Shown here: positions 38,095 through 47,138 of the stretch, piece after piece
How the letters are laid out: every line of letters starts with the position of its first letter
Position numbering within the stretch: position 1 is the stretch's first letter
NCBI GenBank assembly: GCA_003402375.1
Contig: QFXJ01000005.1
Span: 1 to 48,013, forward strand
DNA length: 48,013 bases
Source: Candidatus Nitrotoga sp. CP45
GTDB taxonomy: Bacteria > Pseudomonadota > Gammaproteobacteria > Burkholderiales > Gallionellaceae
Direction: 5' to 3'
Notes under the pieces: generated by a model
Seen by the model: only the letters and a program-made list of their open reading frames with translations
Told to the model about the DNA's origin: nothing
Database searches by the model: none
Made by a program: the position numbers and the translations under genes

Positions 38095-41000
38095 TTACAA
38101 CGAACCAAGATATCCATCCACAACGGCCATTTCTGCCTCAAAGCGAGGCAACAGTACCGCCAATGCTTCGGTGTCGCCCGCCTTCCCCGCCTGTTCCATT
38201 TCGGCACACAGCTCACCAAGCGCCAACGCACCCACCGAACGAGCCGATGATTTAAGTTTGTGGGCTGCGGCACTGACCGCCGCCGCCTGTCCCACTTGAT
38301 AGGCGGCGCGTAACTCCGCCGCCATTTTGACCGAACTGGAACGAAAATCCCGCAGGAATTCGCTGATTACCGCTGGGTCATCCCCTACCAGCCCTTTGAG
38401 AACGCTCACGTCCACCGGTCCTGCCGCCGTGGCGGGTGGGGCCGATGGGACGGACGGAACGGGTGTGGCCAAGCTGGCGGCGGCAGGCAACCATTTCGCC
38501 AGCGTGGCTTTCAAGTCCACCAGTTGCACCGGTTTGCTCAAATAGTCGTCCATGCCGACAGCGCGGCAATGCTCTGCCTCGCCCGTGAGGGCATTGGCAG
38601 TTAAGGCGACGATCGGGATACGTCGCTTGTCAGCCTTACTGGCCTCGTCGACGCGGATAGCCGCAGTCAGTTGATAGCCGTCCATTTCCGGCATGTGCAG
38701 GTCGGTAAGCAGCAACGCATAGTCACCGTTTTCCCAGCGTTTCAGCGCTTCGCGGCCATCTCCGGCGATATCTGCGGCATATCCGAGCAGCGCGAGCTGT
38801 TGCCGGATTACTTTCTGGTTGATTTCGTTGTCTTCGGCCACCAGCACCAACCTGCCCTGCTGCAGAGCCATCGCGCGCGAGGGCGGTGTGACCATCATCT
38901 CGATCTTGTCTGAAAACAAAGACTCTTCTTTCTCATACGCCCGTCCTGCGGCAATGGCTACTGCGCGGAGGAAGGACTGGGGATGCATGATGTCGCCGTC
39001 CAAAGTGACCAGATCCACCGTTTCGACACGCCCCCGACGACGGTGCCCGCGCCGTATGACGATAAAGCGAGGCTCAATACCGGGCTGTTGGTGCCCGTGC
39101 TCAACCACTACAAAATGTGGATTCAAGTCAGATCGGGCGCGGAAAGCAGTACGCAATTCCTCGATCGGTGGCGCATCGTGTCCGGCGTCGATGATGAGTA
39201 ACCACAGGCCGGAGGAAAGTGTGTCGATCCTTTTGCGGGCTGCGGCCAGATCCGACACTCGCTCAACAATCGCCCCGCTTTCTCTCAGATAGACGGCCAG
39301 ATCGTCGCCCAACCCGTTGTCGTCGCCCAGCACCAGGCAGGAAAGCCCGGTCAGGTCAACCGTCTTGCCGCCAACGGCGGGGCTGGTCGGCGGCAGCGCA
39401 AACGACAAGCGCGCCGTGAAAGTTGAACCCTTGCCCGGCGCGCTCTGCACCGAGATCTCCCCGCCCATTAATTCCACCAAATGGCGGGAGATGGCCAGCC
39501 CCAGTCCGGTCCCGCCAAAGCGCCGGGTGGTAGAGGCATCGCCCTGGGTGAAGGAAGTAAAGAGCCGGGATTGGGTTTCCTCATCCATGCCAATGCCGTT
39601 GTCGGTTATTTGAAACTCCACCGTCACCTGGTCTGGGTCGTGCTTAGTCAGCAATGCGCGCACCGATACCCGGCCTTGTTGCTGCTGACCGCTGGAAAAT
39701 TTGATGGCGTTGTTAGCGAGGTTGACCAGTACTTGACGCAGGCGCAGGGCATCGCCTAAAACTTCTTCGGGAATCGCTGGATCGATGAACAGGGTGAGTT
39801 CCACGCCTTTCTTTGCGGCCAGGTGTTCCAACAAACCGCAAGCTTTCTCTACCACGTCCGCCACATTCGTGGACACGCGTTCGATTTCCAGTTTGCCAGC
39901 TTCTATCTTAGAGAAATCGAGAATGTCCTCGATGATGTCCAGCAGAACAAAAGCCGATTCCCGGATGAGATTGACCATCTCTACTTGGTAGCCATTGAGA
40001 CTGGTTTGCCGCAGCACGTCGGCCATGCCGATCACACCATTCATGGGAGTGCGGATCTCATGGCTCATGGTAGCGAGGAAAGCTGATTTAGCCTGATTGG
40101 CCTGTTCAGCCTCAAATCGGGCATGCTCAAGATCTTTCATGATACGCACACGTTCACGGACGTCGCGTAGAATGCCGGTAAAATAGCGTTTTCCCCCGAC
40201 GAAGTATTCGCTGACTGCAAGATATACCGCAATGTGTTCACCATTCTTGTGCAGCCCGTCAACTTCACGTCCAATACCGATGATGTGGGCCTGCCCGGTT
40301 TGATAATACCTCCCCATATAACCGTCGTGGCCGCTGCGGTGAGGTTCTGGCATAAGAATAGAAATATTTTGTCCGATCACTTCATCGCGGGTGTAACCAA
40401 AGAGGTTTTCCACGACCGGGTTAGCAGAACGGACGATGCCCTTTTCGTCGATGGTAATGACACAATCCACCATATGCTCGACCACGGAGCGGGTCTCTTC
40501 TTCTTTGATCGCCATGGCTACATTGGCCTGCTCCAGATCGGCGGTACGCTGCGCTACTTGATCTTCCAATTCCACTGATACACGCCGTAAGCGTGTAACT
40601 ACCAATGCGAGCGCCCCTAATCCCAGCGCCAGCAGCGTGCCAAAGAGAATAAAGATGTCGCGCAGATCGGCGCGACTTTGCGCCACTACAACGTCCAATG
40701 GTCGAATAATCTCCAGCACACCGCGCACATCACCTACTTTCCAGTCATGTTTAGGGCTGTCCGGGCGTGCATTGTGGCAGCCTACGCACTCCGCACTCAT
40801 TACATCCGCCGTAGCATAACGCAGCGATGCACGTCCCTGAAAGTCTTCAAAACGATAGTAGGGCTGTTGCGGATTTGCCTGCAATGCCACCAAAGCCTGC
40901 TCTTCAAAATCATCTTGCGCACCGCTATCCTTGCGCCAGGGAAAAGGGTAATTGCTATATAAACGCACCACCATGCCAGAACCGTGCAAGCTAATCCTTC

Positions 41001-41355
41001 TGCCGAGTTCCATACTGAAGGTGGCAGGTAACGGAATAGCTCCCGGCTTTTGCAGGTAATCGTGTGCCACTTCAACGTTGTGGCCGCTTACGCGATCCAC
41101 AACTTCAGAAGTGTATAAGTTGCGCAGTTCCATTAGAGATGCTGCATGCAGCGTAATGCCCTGTAGTGCGGCGGATTGCACCAGCGTGGTAGTGGCGTGA
41201 GATAAATACCACAAAGCAATCAGTGCACCGCCACAAAAGATAAGGCTCAACACCAGAATGGTGTGCTTATAGAGCGGAAGCAAGAACGCTACCCAAAGCC
41301 TTTTCAATTGTTGACGTAAGCCGGATGAAGTTACTGATGAATTTGGTTTTCTCAC
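38095..41355 (-). CDS. Hybrid sensor histidine kinase with haem-type DUF3365 sensor
   Basis: This 1086-residue protein senses a periplasmic signal and relays phosphate. In order: membrane helix (about 31-52); a periplasmic Tll0287-like/DUF3365 domain with the haem-c-binding motif CVGCH at 190-194; second membrane helix (about 233-255); a PAS domain (287-400) of FixL style (LMPEPHRSGHDGYM); a HisKA domain with His432 in ATMSHEIRTPMNG; an ATPase domain (NLANNAIKFS, DNGIGMD, GTGLGLAIS); a degenerate receiver-like domain; a true receiver (VLVAEDNEINQ, LLLTDLHMPEMDG); and a C-terminal HPt domain with AAHKLKSSARS. The start is GTG, with AGGA upstream. The neighbouring receiver-EAL protein is the likely output. 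Confidence 0.93.
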   Translation of the reverse strand: MRKPNSSVTSSGLRQQLKRLWVAFLLPLYKHTILVLSLIFCGGALIALWYLSHATTTLVQSAALQGITLHAASLMELRNLYTSEVVDRVSGHNVEVAHDYLQKPGAIPLPATFSMELGRRISLHGSGMVVRLYSNYPFPWRKDSGAQDDFEEQALVALQANPQQPYYRFEDFQGRASLRYATADVMSAECVGCHNARPDSPKHDWKVGDVRGVLEIIRPLDVVVAQSRADLRDIFILFGTLLALGLGALALVVTRLRRVSVELEDQVAQRTADLEQANVAMAIKEEETRSVVEHMVDCVITIDEKGIVRSANPVVENLFGYTRDEVIGQNISILMPEPHRSGHDGYMGRYYQTGQAHIIGIGREVDGLHKNGEHIAVYLAVSEYFVGGKRYFTGILRDVRERVRIMKDLEHARFEAEQANQAKSAFLATMSHEIRTPMNGVIGMADVLRQTSLNGYQVEMVNLIRESAFVLLDIIEDILDFSKIEAGKLEIERVSTNVADVVEKACGLLEHLAAKKGVELTLFIDPAIPEEVLGDALRLRQVLVNLANNAIKFSSGQQQQGRVSVRALLTKHDPDQVTVEFQITDNGIGMDEETQSRLFTSFTQGDASTTRRFGGTGLGLAISRHLVELMGGEISVQSAPGKGSTFTARLSFALPPTSPAVGGKTVDLTGLSCLVLGDDNGLGDDLAVYLRESGAIVERVSDLAAARKRIDTLSSGLWLLIIDAGHDAPPIEELRTAFRARSDLNPHFVVVEHGHQQPGIEPRFIVIRRGHRRRGRVETVDLVTLDGDIMHPQSFLRAVAIAAGRAYEKEESLFSDKIEMMVTPPSRAMALQQGRLVLVAEDNEINQKVIRQQLALLGYAADIAGDGREALKRWENGDYALLLTDLHMPEMDGYQLTAAIRVDEASKADKRRIPIVALTANALTGEAEHCRAVGMDDYLSKPVQLVDLKATLAKWLPAAASLATPVPSVPSAPPATAAGPVDVSVLKGLVGDDPAVISEFLRDFRSSSVKMAAELRAAYQVGQAAAVSAAAHKLKSSARSVGALALGELCAEMEQAGKAGDTEALAVLLPRFEAEMAVVDGYLGSL

Positions 41356-41640
41356 GAAGGTATCCTGAATTTTATGTAATCGGAATATGTTAATGCTACG
41401 ACATCTGCCCCCCGAACTTAAAGTAAAGCAGCGATCAAGTGCAGCTTTCTAGTTCCTAATAGGCATCGTCCATTTTCTACTGGTGTTTTATAGTGCCGGT
41501 CAACAGAATTTCATAATGCCTCATCAGATGGAAACAAGCCACAATCCCTGGAAATCTTTCCCATATTGATATTCACCGGTTCAATCACACTGACGGTACT
41601 GCACACCTGCCTGATTTCTTCTGATAATCAAGGAAATATA
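41356..41640. other. Intergenic region upstream of the hybrid kinase
   Basis: No gene or repeat is recognised in these bases. They should contain the kinase promoter on the minus strand. Confidence 0.35.
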
Positions 41641-41643
41641 TAA

Positions 41644-41868
41644 TGCGCGTCCAGTTGCGCCGCCGCTTCGCGCTATTATTTACTCAAGCTTCGGAGTGAA
41701 ATCGAGCATGGAAGCGTAGGGACAGTCCGCACATGGTGCGCGGACTGCGTGCGAGACGTTTCTCCGCCAGCAAATCGGGTTGAACAGCTAATGCGCGACA
41801 ACGGCATTTCAGATTTAGACATCTCCTGGAGAACTGGATCAGAGAGTAACATCAGGAAAAACTGGTAG
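41644..41868 (+). pseudogene. Possible gene remnant without a start codon
   Basis: After a TAA at 41641-41643 the plus strand stays open for 74 codons to a TAG at 41866, with coding-like composition: LLKLRSEIEHGSV, GTVRTWCADCVRDV, RVEQLMRDNGISDLDISWRTG. No ATG lies near the beginning of the open stretch, so it looks like the back end of a decayed gene. I do not recognise the family. It contains a dyad CAGTCCGC / GCGGACTG (41723-41730 and 41740-41747). Confidence 0.3.
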
Positions 41869-42009
41869 CATGAACCCCACCCTTTGGCAGACGAGAAACC
41901 GAGGGAAACCCAATATCTAAAACGAAGAGAATGAAATTCAATTCATGCGTGAAAAATGCATGGTATCGCTTAACTTTTACTATAGGCATTTGCAACAAGG
42001 AGAAATAAA

Positions 42010-42549
42010 TTGAAAACTTTAATAACTACCCTGCTTACTATAGGTGTTTTCATTCTTGCCGGGTGTGCTGAGCCAGAGCCAAGAATTGCGCCAAAGTCGA
42101 AAATCAATTGGAATGACGTTCAATCCATTGCAAGTGCAATCAGTGTGCAACGTGACAATTTAAAAAAAACGACAAGCTTCAAAGGGCCAAATAGTAGCAA
42201 AGGTATTCTGGACACCGTTTTGTTACGTGCGTGGAAATCGGATGAGGATGAAGGGTTCAGTTATCAGATTTACGTTATAGATTTTTACCACGGTGATTGG
42301 CACTTTTACGATACGGCGTCTGATTCAAAAGGCAATAATCTTGTTATTAAACTTAACTCACGGGATGTCAGTTCTTGTGATTACTTTACCTGCGGCCACC
42401 AAGAACATCTCGGAATCAATGTATCGCAGGAATATTTGGAAAAAAATCAGGAAAACGGTATTGTTTTTAAGGTAAGCGGCAAAGGGGGTGAAGAGACCTT
42501 TATCATTCCTTCAACTTATATTAAAGCTTTCTTGTCTGTCGCTAAATAA
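42010..42549 (+). CDS. Lipoprotein of unknown function (TTG start)
   Basis: The 179-residue product starts at a TTG preceded by AAGGAGAAATAAA, a strong ribosome site with correct spacing, and there is no better ATG. It has a lipoprotein signal MKTLITTLLTIGVFILAGC with the cysteine at residue 19. The mature part is acidic and Ser/Asn/Asp-rich with segments such as YQIYVIDFYHGDWHFYDTA and a CDYFTCGHQEHLGI motif with two cysteines. Family unknown. It is a stand-alone gene convergent with mtgA. Confidence 0.8.
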   Translation: MKTLITTLLTIGVFILAGCAEPEPRIAPKSKINWNDVQSIASAISVQRDNLKKTTSFKGPNSSKGILDTVLLRAWKSDEDEGFSYQIYVIDFYHGDWHFYDTASDSKGNNLVIKLNSRDVSSCDYFTCGHQEHLGINVSQEYLEKNQENGIVFKVSGKGGEETFIIPSTYIKAFLSVAK

Positions 42550-42637
42550 ATTCACCCGTTATGCTTGCTGTTCGAAATATTTGGCAGTTAAAACGATGAC
42601 GAATGTAATTTATGTTCGTAGCCTCTTGCGTTCATAC

Positions 42638-43333
42638 TCAAGGAATTTCCGCATCATTCATACGTTTTAGAATAATTTCCGTCTTTCTCAACATACCTCG
42701 CGCTTCACGATGTTGGTCGTAGTAGCGAGGATTAGGAACCATAGCGGCAAGTTTGGCCGCTTGTGCCGCAGAAAGCTGAGCTGCGTTGACGCGGTAATAA
42801 TACCGAGCAGCGGCCTCTGCACCGAACACACCATTGCCCCATTCTATGACGTTCAAATAAATCTCAAAAATACGTTGCTTGGTCATCATCTGTTCCAACA
42901 TTACGGTGATTAGTACTTCCTCTGCCTTGCGCCATGGCGTGCGTTTGGTGGATAAAAATAAATTTTTTGCCAACTGCTGGCTAATGGTAGAGCCGCCCGC
43001 TACGATCTTGCCCTTTTTCAGGTTTTTTTCATAAGCCTTCTGGATCCCATCCCAGTCGAAGCCTTCGTGGTCAACGAATTTTGCGTCCTCAGAGGCAATC
43101 ATGGCGCGTTTGAGATTGTTTGATATCTTTGCATAGGGTACCCACTGATGCCTTAACTCAGCATCCGGGTGCTTGTTTTGCATCATTAGTAATCGCTGTT
43201 CCATGAAGGCGCTAGTGGAGGGGTTGTGTTTTACCCACCATGCGATGTGCGCAAAAATCCACAGTTGATAAAGCAGAAAAAGTAGCAGCAGCGCTCCGAC
43301 TATGCGCCATATCCACGACCATAGTTTTTTCAT
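42638..43333 (-). CDS. mtgA: Monofunctional biosynthetic peptidoglycan transglycosylase
   Basis: MtgA polymerises lipid II into glycan strands. The 231-residue protein has an N-terminal membrane helix (about residues 8-30) and a single GT51 domain with the conserved motifs ASEDAKFVDHEGFD, GGSTISQQLAKNLFLS and EIYLNVIEWGNGVFGAEAA (read in parts). It lacks the transpeptidase domain of class A PBPs. The length fits the family. It starts 19 bases after the aroE stop, so aroE-mtgA form an operon as in other betaproteobacteria. Confidence 0.94.
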   Translation of the reverse strand: MKKLWSWIWRIVGALLLLFLLYQLWIFAHIAWWVKHNPSTSAFMEQRLLMMQNKHPDAELRHQWVPYAKISNNLKRAMIASEDAKFVDHEGFDWDGIQKAYEKNLKKGKIVAGGSTISQQLAKNLFLSTKRTPWRKAEEVLITVMLEQMMTKQRIFEIYLNVIEWGNGVFGAEAAARYYYRVNAAQLSAAQAAKLAAMVPNPRYYDQHREARGMLRKTEIILKRMNDAEIP

Positions 43334-43352
43334 GGTCTGTCCTTCGATTTGC

Positions 43353-44231
43353 TCAAATCAGACGCAGATTGGTGATAACGGGAACGGTATCGGGGCGTAT
43401 GTTGCGCCACAGAAAGAATGACTCGGCGGCTTGCTCAACCAGCATGCCAAGTCCATCCGCAAGCCGCGCTGCGCCTTGCTCTTTAGCAAAGAGCAGGAAA
43501 GGTGTTTCCTTACCGTACATCATGTCGTAGGCAAGCGCATCAGGTGCAAAAATTCCCCCGCGTTTTGCGTTTTCACCAATAGTAAAAGAGGTGTTAAGGG
43601 AAGAAGGTGGGGGTGCAATTTCGCCTCGTGGCAACGGCGGGAGTGAGTCTGCCAAGCTGCTGGAAGTCGCATTAATCACACAATCAAATTGCGAACCTGC
43701 GAGTCCAATATAGCTACTACCCTGGATGGGGCCATGCGCGGCAAATACGGCGGCCAATTTGTGTGCCTTGTCTTCGGTGCGATTTGCCACTGTGATGGTT
43801 GCACCTGCATTGAGTAACGGCAGCGCCACACCATACGCCGCACCGCCTGCCCCCATTAGCAATACGCGCTTGCCCTGCAATATAAAATCAAGATTACGTT
43901 CGATATCAGCGACTAACCCTGCGCCGTCGGTGTTATCGCCAATTATCTCTGTGCCATCGAACTTTAGCGTGTTCACGGCCTGAGCCGCTTGTGCGCGGAC
44001 GGTAAGTTGAGTGGCAAGCTGGAACGCTTCAAACTTGAATGGTACAGTCACGTTCATGCCACGCCCTCCCCTATCACGGAAAGCCAGCACGCTATCGCGG
44101 AAGCCATCCAGCGGTGCAAGGACGGCCTCATAGCTTAAATCCTGTCCGGTCTGGTCTGCAAATTGGGTGTGAATTAGCGGGGATTTACTGTGTGAAATTG
44201 GGTTGCCGATTACGGCATAACGGTCAGTCAT
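43353..44231 (-). CDS. aroE: Shikimate dehydrogenase (with an in-frame insertion)
   Basis: AroE reduces 3-dehydroshikimate to shikimate with NADPH. The 292-residue protein shows GNPISHSKSPLIH at the N-terminus, NVTVPFK with the catalytic lysine, IGDNTDGAGL, the nucleotide-binding GAGGAAYG and NRTEDKA, and ends with a helical tail around GMLVEQAAESFFLW. Most AroE proteins are about 270-275 residues; this one is longer because of about 24 extra residues (202-225) inserted between the PPLP strand and FAPDALAYDMMYGKETPF. The active-site motifs are intact, so the enzyme is probably functional. Confidence 0.93.
   Translation of the reverse strand: MTDRYAVIGNPISHSKSPLIHTQFADQTGQDLSYEAVLAPLDGFRDSVLAFRDRGGRGMNVTVPFKFEAFQLATQLTVRAQAAQAVNTLKFDGTEIIGDNTDGAGLVADIERNLDFILQGKRVLLMGAGGAAYGVALPLLNAGATITVANRTEDKAHKLAAVFAAHGPIQGSSYIGLAGSQFDCVINATSSSLADSLPPLPRGEIAPPPSSLNTSFTIGENAKRGGIFAPDALAYDMMYGKETPFLLFAKEQGAARLADGLGMLVEQAAESFFLWRNIRPDTVPVITNLRLI
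43557..43628 (-). repeat. In-frame insertion in aroE (about 24 codons)
   Basis: The segment PRGEIAPPPS through IGENAKRGG in AroE has no counterpart in typical family members, in which PPLP is followed almost directly by FAPDALAYDMM. The inserted DNA is proline/glycine-rich at its ends (CCCCC and GGGGG runs near 43550 and 43611 face each other), suggesting a palindromic element inserted in frame, as known for protein-coding palindromic repeats. Boundaries are approximate. Confidence 0.5.
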
Positions 44232-44525
44232 AGTGCTGCAATTATAACGTTATTCCGTGCCCTTTATGAATCCACTTATTGCTCCGACTATCATTATGCA
44301 CTTGAACAAAATGCTGTTTCTATTGACTAGCCGAAGGTGTACCTTCATGCCGCGCAGATTATTTACTCGACAGTTAAATATTGAACTTAATAGAAGATAC
44401 CTCGATGCAGACATTAGCCGAAAGGCGTCAGGCGTGCAGTCAAACTTCAAGGAAGGGAAGCGAATGAATGACGTTGCGCGGGAGTGTAGCTACCGTGTGG
44501 CACAATCATCGCTACGCATAAGGTT

Positions 44526-45614
44526 TTATCTGGGTGGTTGGGCGGGATGATTATGATTCATTGCGTCAAGCGCAGATTGCGCATTAGAATCTCCCTGCGC
44601 AGCGGCTTTTTGCCACCATTCGAATGCCTTGACATCATCTTTTGGTATTCCTTCACCAATTTGATACATCGAGCCAAGCATGAATTGCGCTTCTGGATCT
44701 CCCTGTGCAGCGGCCTTTTGATACCAATCCGCGGCTTTAACTGCATTTTTAGCTGAGCCTTCGCCGTTGCGATACATATGACCGAGGAGAGTTTGCGCAA
44801 TAGGATATCCTTGCTCAGCAGATTTCTGATACCACTCTACGGCTTTAACAGCATCCTTGGCAACGCCTTCGCCATTGCGATACATTCCGCCAAGGATAAA
44901 TTGCGCACCCGCATCTCCCTGCGTAGCAGCTTTTTCATACCACTCAATTGCCTTAGCAGTGTCCTTGGGTACGCCTAACAATCCTTTGCGATACATCATA
45001 CCAAGTGCATATTGCGCACTAGGATCTCCCTGTACAGCGGCTTTTTGATACCACGCTACGGCTTTAGTAGCATCCTTGGCAACGCCTTCGCCATTGCGAT
45101 ACATCCAGCCAAGATTAAGTTGCGCACCTGCGTCTCCCTGTACAGCAGCCTTCTCATACCACTCTATGGCCTTATTAGTATCCTTGTCTACACCCTCGCC
45201 ATTGCGATACATATTACCAAGCATGGTTTGTGCAACGGCATGGCCCTGAGCAGCAGATTTTTGAAACCACTCTCTGGCTTTAGCATAGTCCTGGGCGACA
45301 CTATCGCCATTACGATACTTTATACCCAGTGCATATTCGGCATTACTATCCCCTTGGGCCGCTTCTTTTTGATATGACTCAATAGTTTTTGCAGGTTTAC
45401 GTACATCTAAATCTTGATCATTTATATTTTTGATATCCAATTGCTTTTTGGTACTTTCTGTTTCAATCTCCTTCTGCATTGGCGTCAATATGTTTTCTGG
45501 TGGCAATTCTTTTGATACGCCAGGAATTTCCTTAACATCCGTCTTTTCAGTAGTAGAGCAAGCAGCAAGAATGATGACAAACAAGAATAAAATTGTCAGG
45601 CGTAAGAAGTTCAT
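44526..45614 (-). CDS. Sel1-repeat lipoprotein
   Basis: The 362-residue protein has a lipoprotein signal (LFLFVIILAACSTTE, cysteine near residue 19), a charged linker, and then seven full and one partial Sel1-like repeats of about 36 residues (core pattern AQxxLGxMYRNGEGVxKDxxKAxEWYxKAAxQGD). Sel1 repeats form TPR-like solenoids that bind proteins and are often envelope-associated. The repeats are highly similar in DNA too, suggesting recent internal duplication. Function cannot be named. Confidence 0.85.
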   Translation of the reverse strand: MNFLRLTILFLFVIILAACSTTEKTDVKEIPGVSKELPPENILTPMQKEIETESTKKQLDIKNINDQDLDVRKPAKTIESYQKEAAQGDSNAEYALGIKYRNGDSVAQDYAKAREWFQKSAAQGHAVAQTMLGNMYRNGEGVDKDTNKAIEWYEKAAVQGDAGAQLNLGWMYRNGEGVAKDATKAVAWYQKAAVQGDPSAQYALGMMYRKGLLGVPKDTAKAIEWYEKAATQGDAGAQFILGGMYRNGEGVAKDAVKAVEWYQKSAEQGYPIAQTLLGHMYRNGEGSAKNAVKAADWYQKAAAQGDPEAQFMLGSMYQIGEGIPKDDVKAFEWWQKAAAQGDSNAQSALDAMNHNHPAQPPR

Positions 45615-46060
45615 TGTGAGCTTTCCAGAGTAGGCGATTCGAAATTATCGGGTAATTTTATTTTATCTGATTACGAATGATAATAAATAACTTAATTCTT
45701 TATCCAGTAGCGGCATCAGGTAATAGGTAGGTTATTGACTTGCCCATCAAATAGTTTTAACCAGCATATTTTGTACGTGGGTCTTGAAAGTAAGAAGCGG
45801 CGCATCTTGGATTGCTCCCCAGCATCGTAATGGCCATGTGAAATAATCATCATTTCAGCGCTTATCTAATCGAATGATTTGCCGACGATGTTCATGCAGT
45901 GCTTCGTCTTTAAGGGTTCTTGCGTCTATTTTTTCATGCAACTATGGCAACATCCCCAAAAATTCAAACTATTTAATGGCCGGGTTTGTAGTATTGAACA
46001 GTAATCCAACCTCCGTAAAAAGCAGTGGCTTGTTCATCAATAAGTAGATCCATGTTCTCG
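45615..46060. other. Intergenic region with transposase debris
   Basis: No intact gene. The IS630-like fragment at 45855-45941 and a further coding-like minus-strand stretch just beyond it (about 45755-45850) suggest decayed insertion sequence. The rest is AT-rich and unremarkable. Confidence 0.4.
45855..45941 (-). pseudogene. Fragment of an IS630-type transposase N-terminus
   Basis: On the minus strand 28 codons beginning at a TTG read LHEKIDARTLKDEALHEHRR and end QIIRLDKR at a TGA. The pattern EKIDARxL followed by a basic helix is how many IS630-family transposases begin. The rest of a transposase is absent. This is a short match from memory and unsearched. Confidence 0.45.
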
Positions 46061-46474
46061 TTACTGACGAACTGTTACAAAAGACAGATTGGTTACCCCG
46101 GCATGTTGTGCAATTGCCATAAATTCCGCCACACGTCCATAAGGGACGGTCTTGTCTGCCTCAATTTTCATGAAAAACAGCGGATCCAGCGCTCGCTGTT
46201 TTAAAACATCTGCCAGTTGTGTGTCGCTCATCGAAATATTATCCAGTTGTATATTCCCTTTAGCATCCACAATCAGATGTGCTGGGAGTAGTTTTGTCTG
46301 GTCGGAGGCTGCTGCGACTTCTTTAGTTTTAGGCACATTGACTTTGAGCGACTGCGGCGTAAGCAGTGGCGCAGTAACGATAAATACCACCAGTAGAACC
46401 AGCATCACGTCTACCAGCGGCGTTACGTTGATCTCGCTCATCATTCCCTGTTGCGAAGAATTGCTCATTGCCAT
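46061..46474 (-). CDS. exbD: Biopolymer transport protein ExbD/TolR
   Basis: ExbD is the inner-membrane partner of ExbB in the proton-driven motor energising TonB. The 137-residue protein has a short cytoplasmic start MAMSNSSQQGMMSEINVTPLVD, the membrane helix near residues 24-42 with the proton-path aspartate in TPLVDVMLVLL, and a periplasmic domain ending FVTVRQ. The ATG at 46474 is chosen because GTGAGG lies upstream and the longer frame would overlap exbB. It starts seven bases after exbB. Confidence 0.9.
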   Translation of the reverse strand: MAMSNSSQQGMMSEINVTPLVDVMLVLLVVFIVTAPLLTPQSLKVNVPKTKEVAAASDQTKLLPAHLIVDAKGNIQLDNISMSDTQLADVLKQRALDPLFFMKIEADKTVPYGRVAEFMAIAQHAGVTNLSFVTVRQ

Positions 46475-46481
46475 GATGACC

Positions 46482-47138
46482 TCACAGTTTGAAATTATGT
46501 TTAAGTGCCAGTCGCACAAAGTCGTGCGCGAAATTTTCCAGCTCTGTTAATTGCACGCGCAGCCGGCGCAGAAAATAGTTGTAAGCTAGCACTGCGGGCA
46601 GCGCGGTGGCGATACCAATGGCAGTCGCAATCAGCGCTTCGCCTATCGGTCCGGCAACTACATCCAGACTGGCCGAACCGCTTGTGCCTATGTCCTGCAA
46701 GGCGTGCATAATGCCCCATACCGTGCCGAACAAACCGACGAATGGCGAGGTCGAGCCTATGGTAGCGAGTTCGGCCAGGCCGCGTTCGTGATAGCGTTGC
46801 ATATTTTCCACCTGCTGGCGCAGCATGCGTTCCAGCACGTCCTGCGGCGCACCTATATGTTTCAAGTCTTGCTGTTCAGCACTTAAATTTTTCACTTCGG
46901 CAAAACCTGCTTGCGCCAACCGCGCCAAGTCACTCGAGCCTTGCTGCGCCACCTCAGCCGCAGCGTGCCAGTCGCGTGCTGCCCAGAAGACATCACTGAA
47001 GGAACGATTGGATTTATCGTTCTTAATCTGCCGCCACAGCTTGAGCAAGGCAATTGACCAAGTCGCTACCGACAGAAAAATAAGGAGTAGCAGTGTGGCA
47101 GCTACAACAGGCGAACCAACAGAAAATAGATTGTTCAT
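46482..47138 (-). CDS. exbB: Biopolymer transport protein ExbB/TolQ
   Basis: ExbB forms the pentameric proton channel of the TonB motor. The 218-residue protein has three membrane helices (about residues 10-30, 128-148 and 168-190), with [20 protein letters not shown] before the second and [22 protein letters not shown] in the third, both family signatures (read in parts). ExbB versus TolQ is decided by the linked tonB-type gene and absence of tolA/tolB/pal. Its ATG overlaps the tonB stop by four bases. Confidence 0.92.
   Translation of the reverse strand: MNNLFSVGSPVVAATLLLLIFLSVATWSIALLKLWRQIKNDKSNRSFSDVFWAARDWHAAAEVAQQGSSDLARLAQAGFAEVKNLSAEQQDLKHIGAPQDVLERMLRQQVENMQRYHERGLAELATIGSTSPFVGLFGTVWGIMHALQDIGTSGSASLDVVAGPIGEALIATAIGIATALPAVLAYNYFLRRLRVQLTELENFAHDFVRLALKHNFKL

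Noticed and set aside
44257-44550. 97-codon plus-strand frame between aroE and the Sel1 gene
   Set aside because: No motifs or ribosome site, and it overlaps the 3' end of the Sel1 gene.
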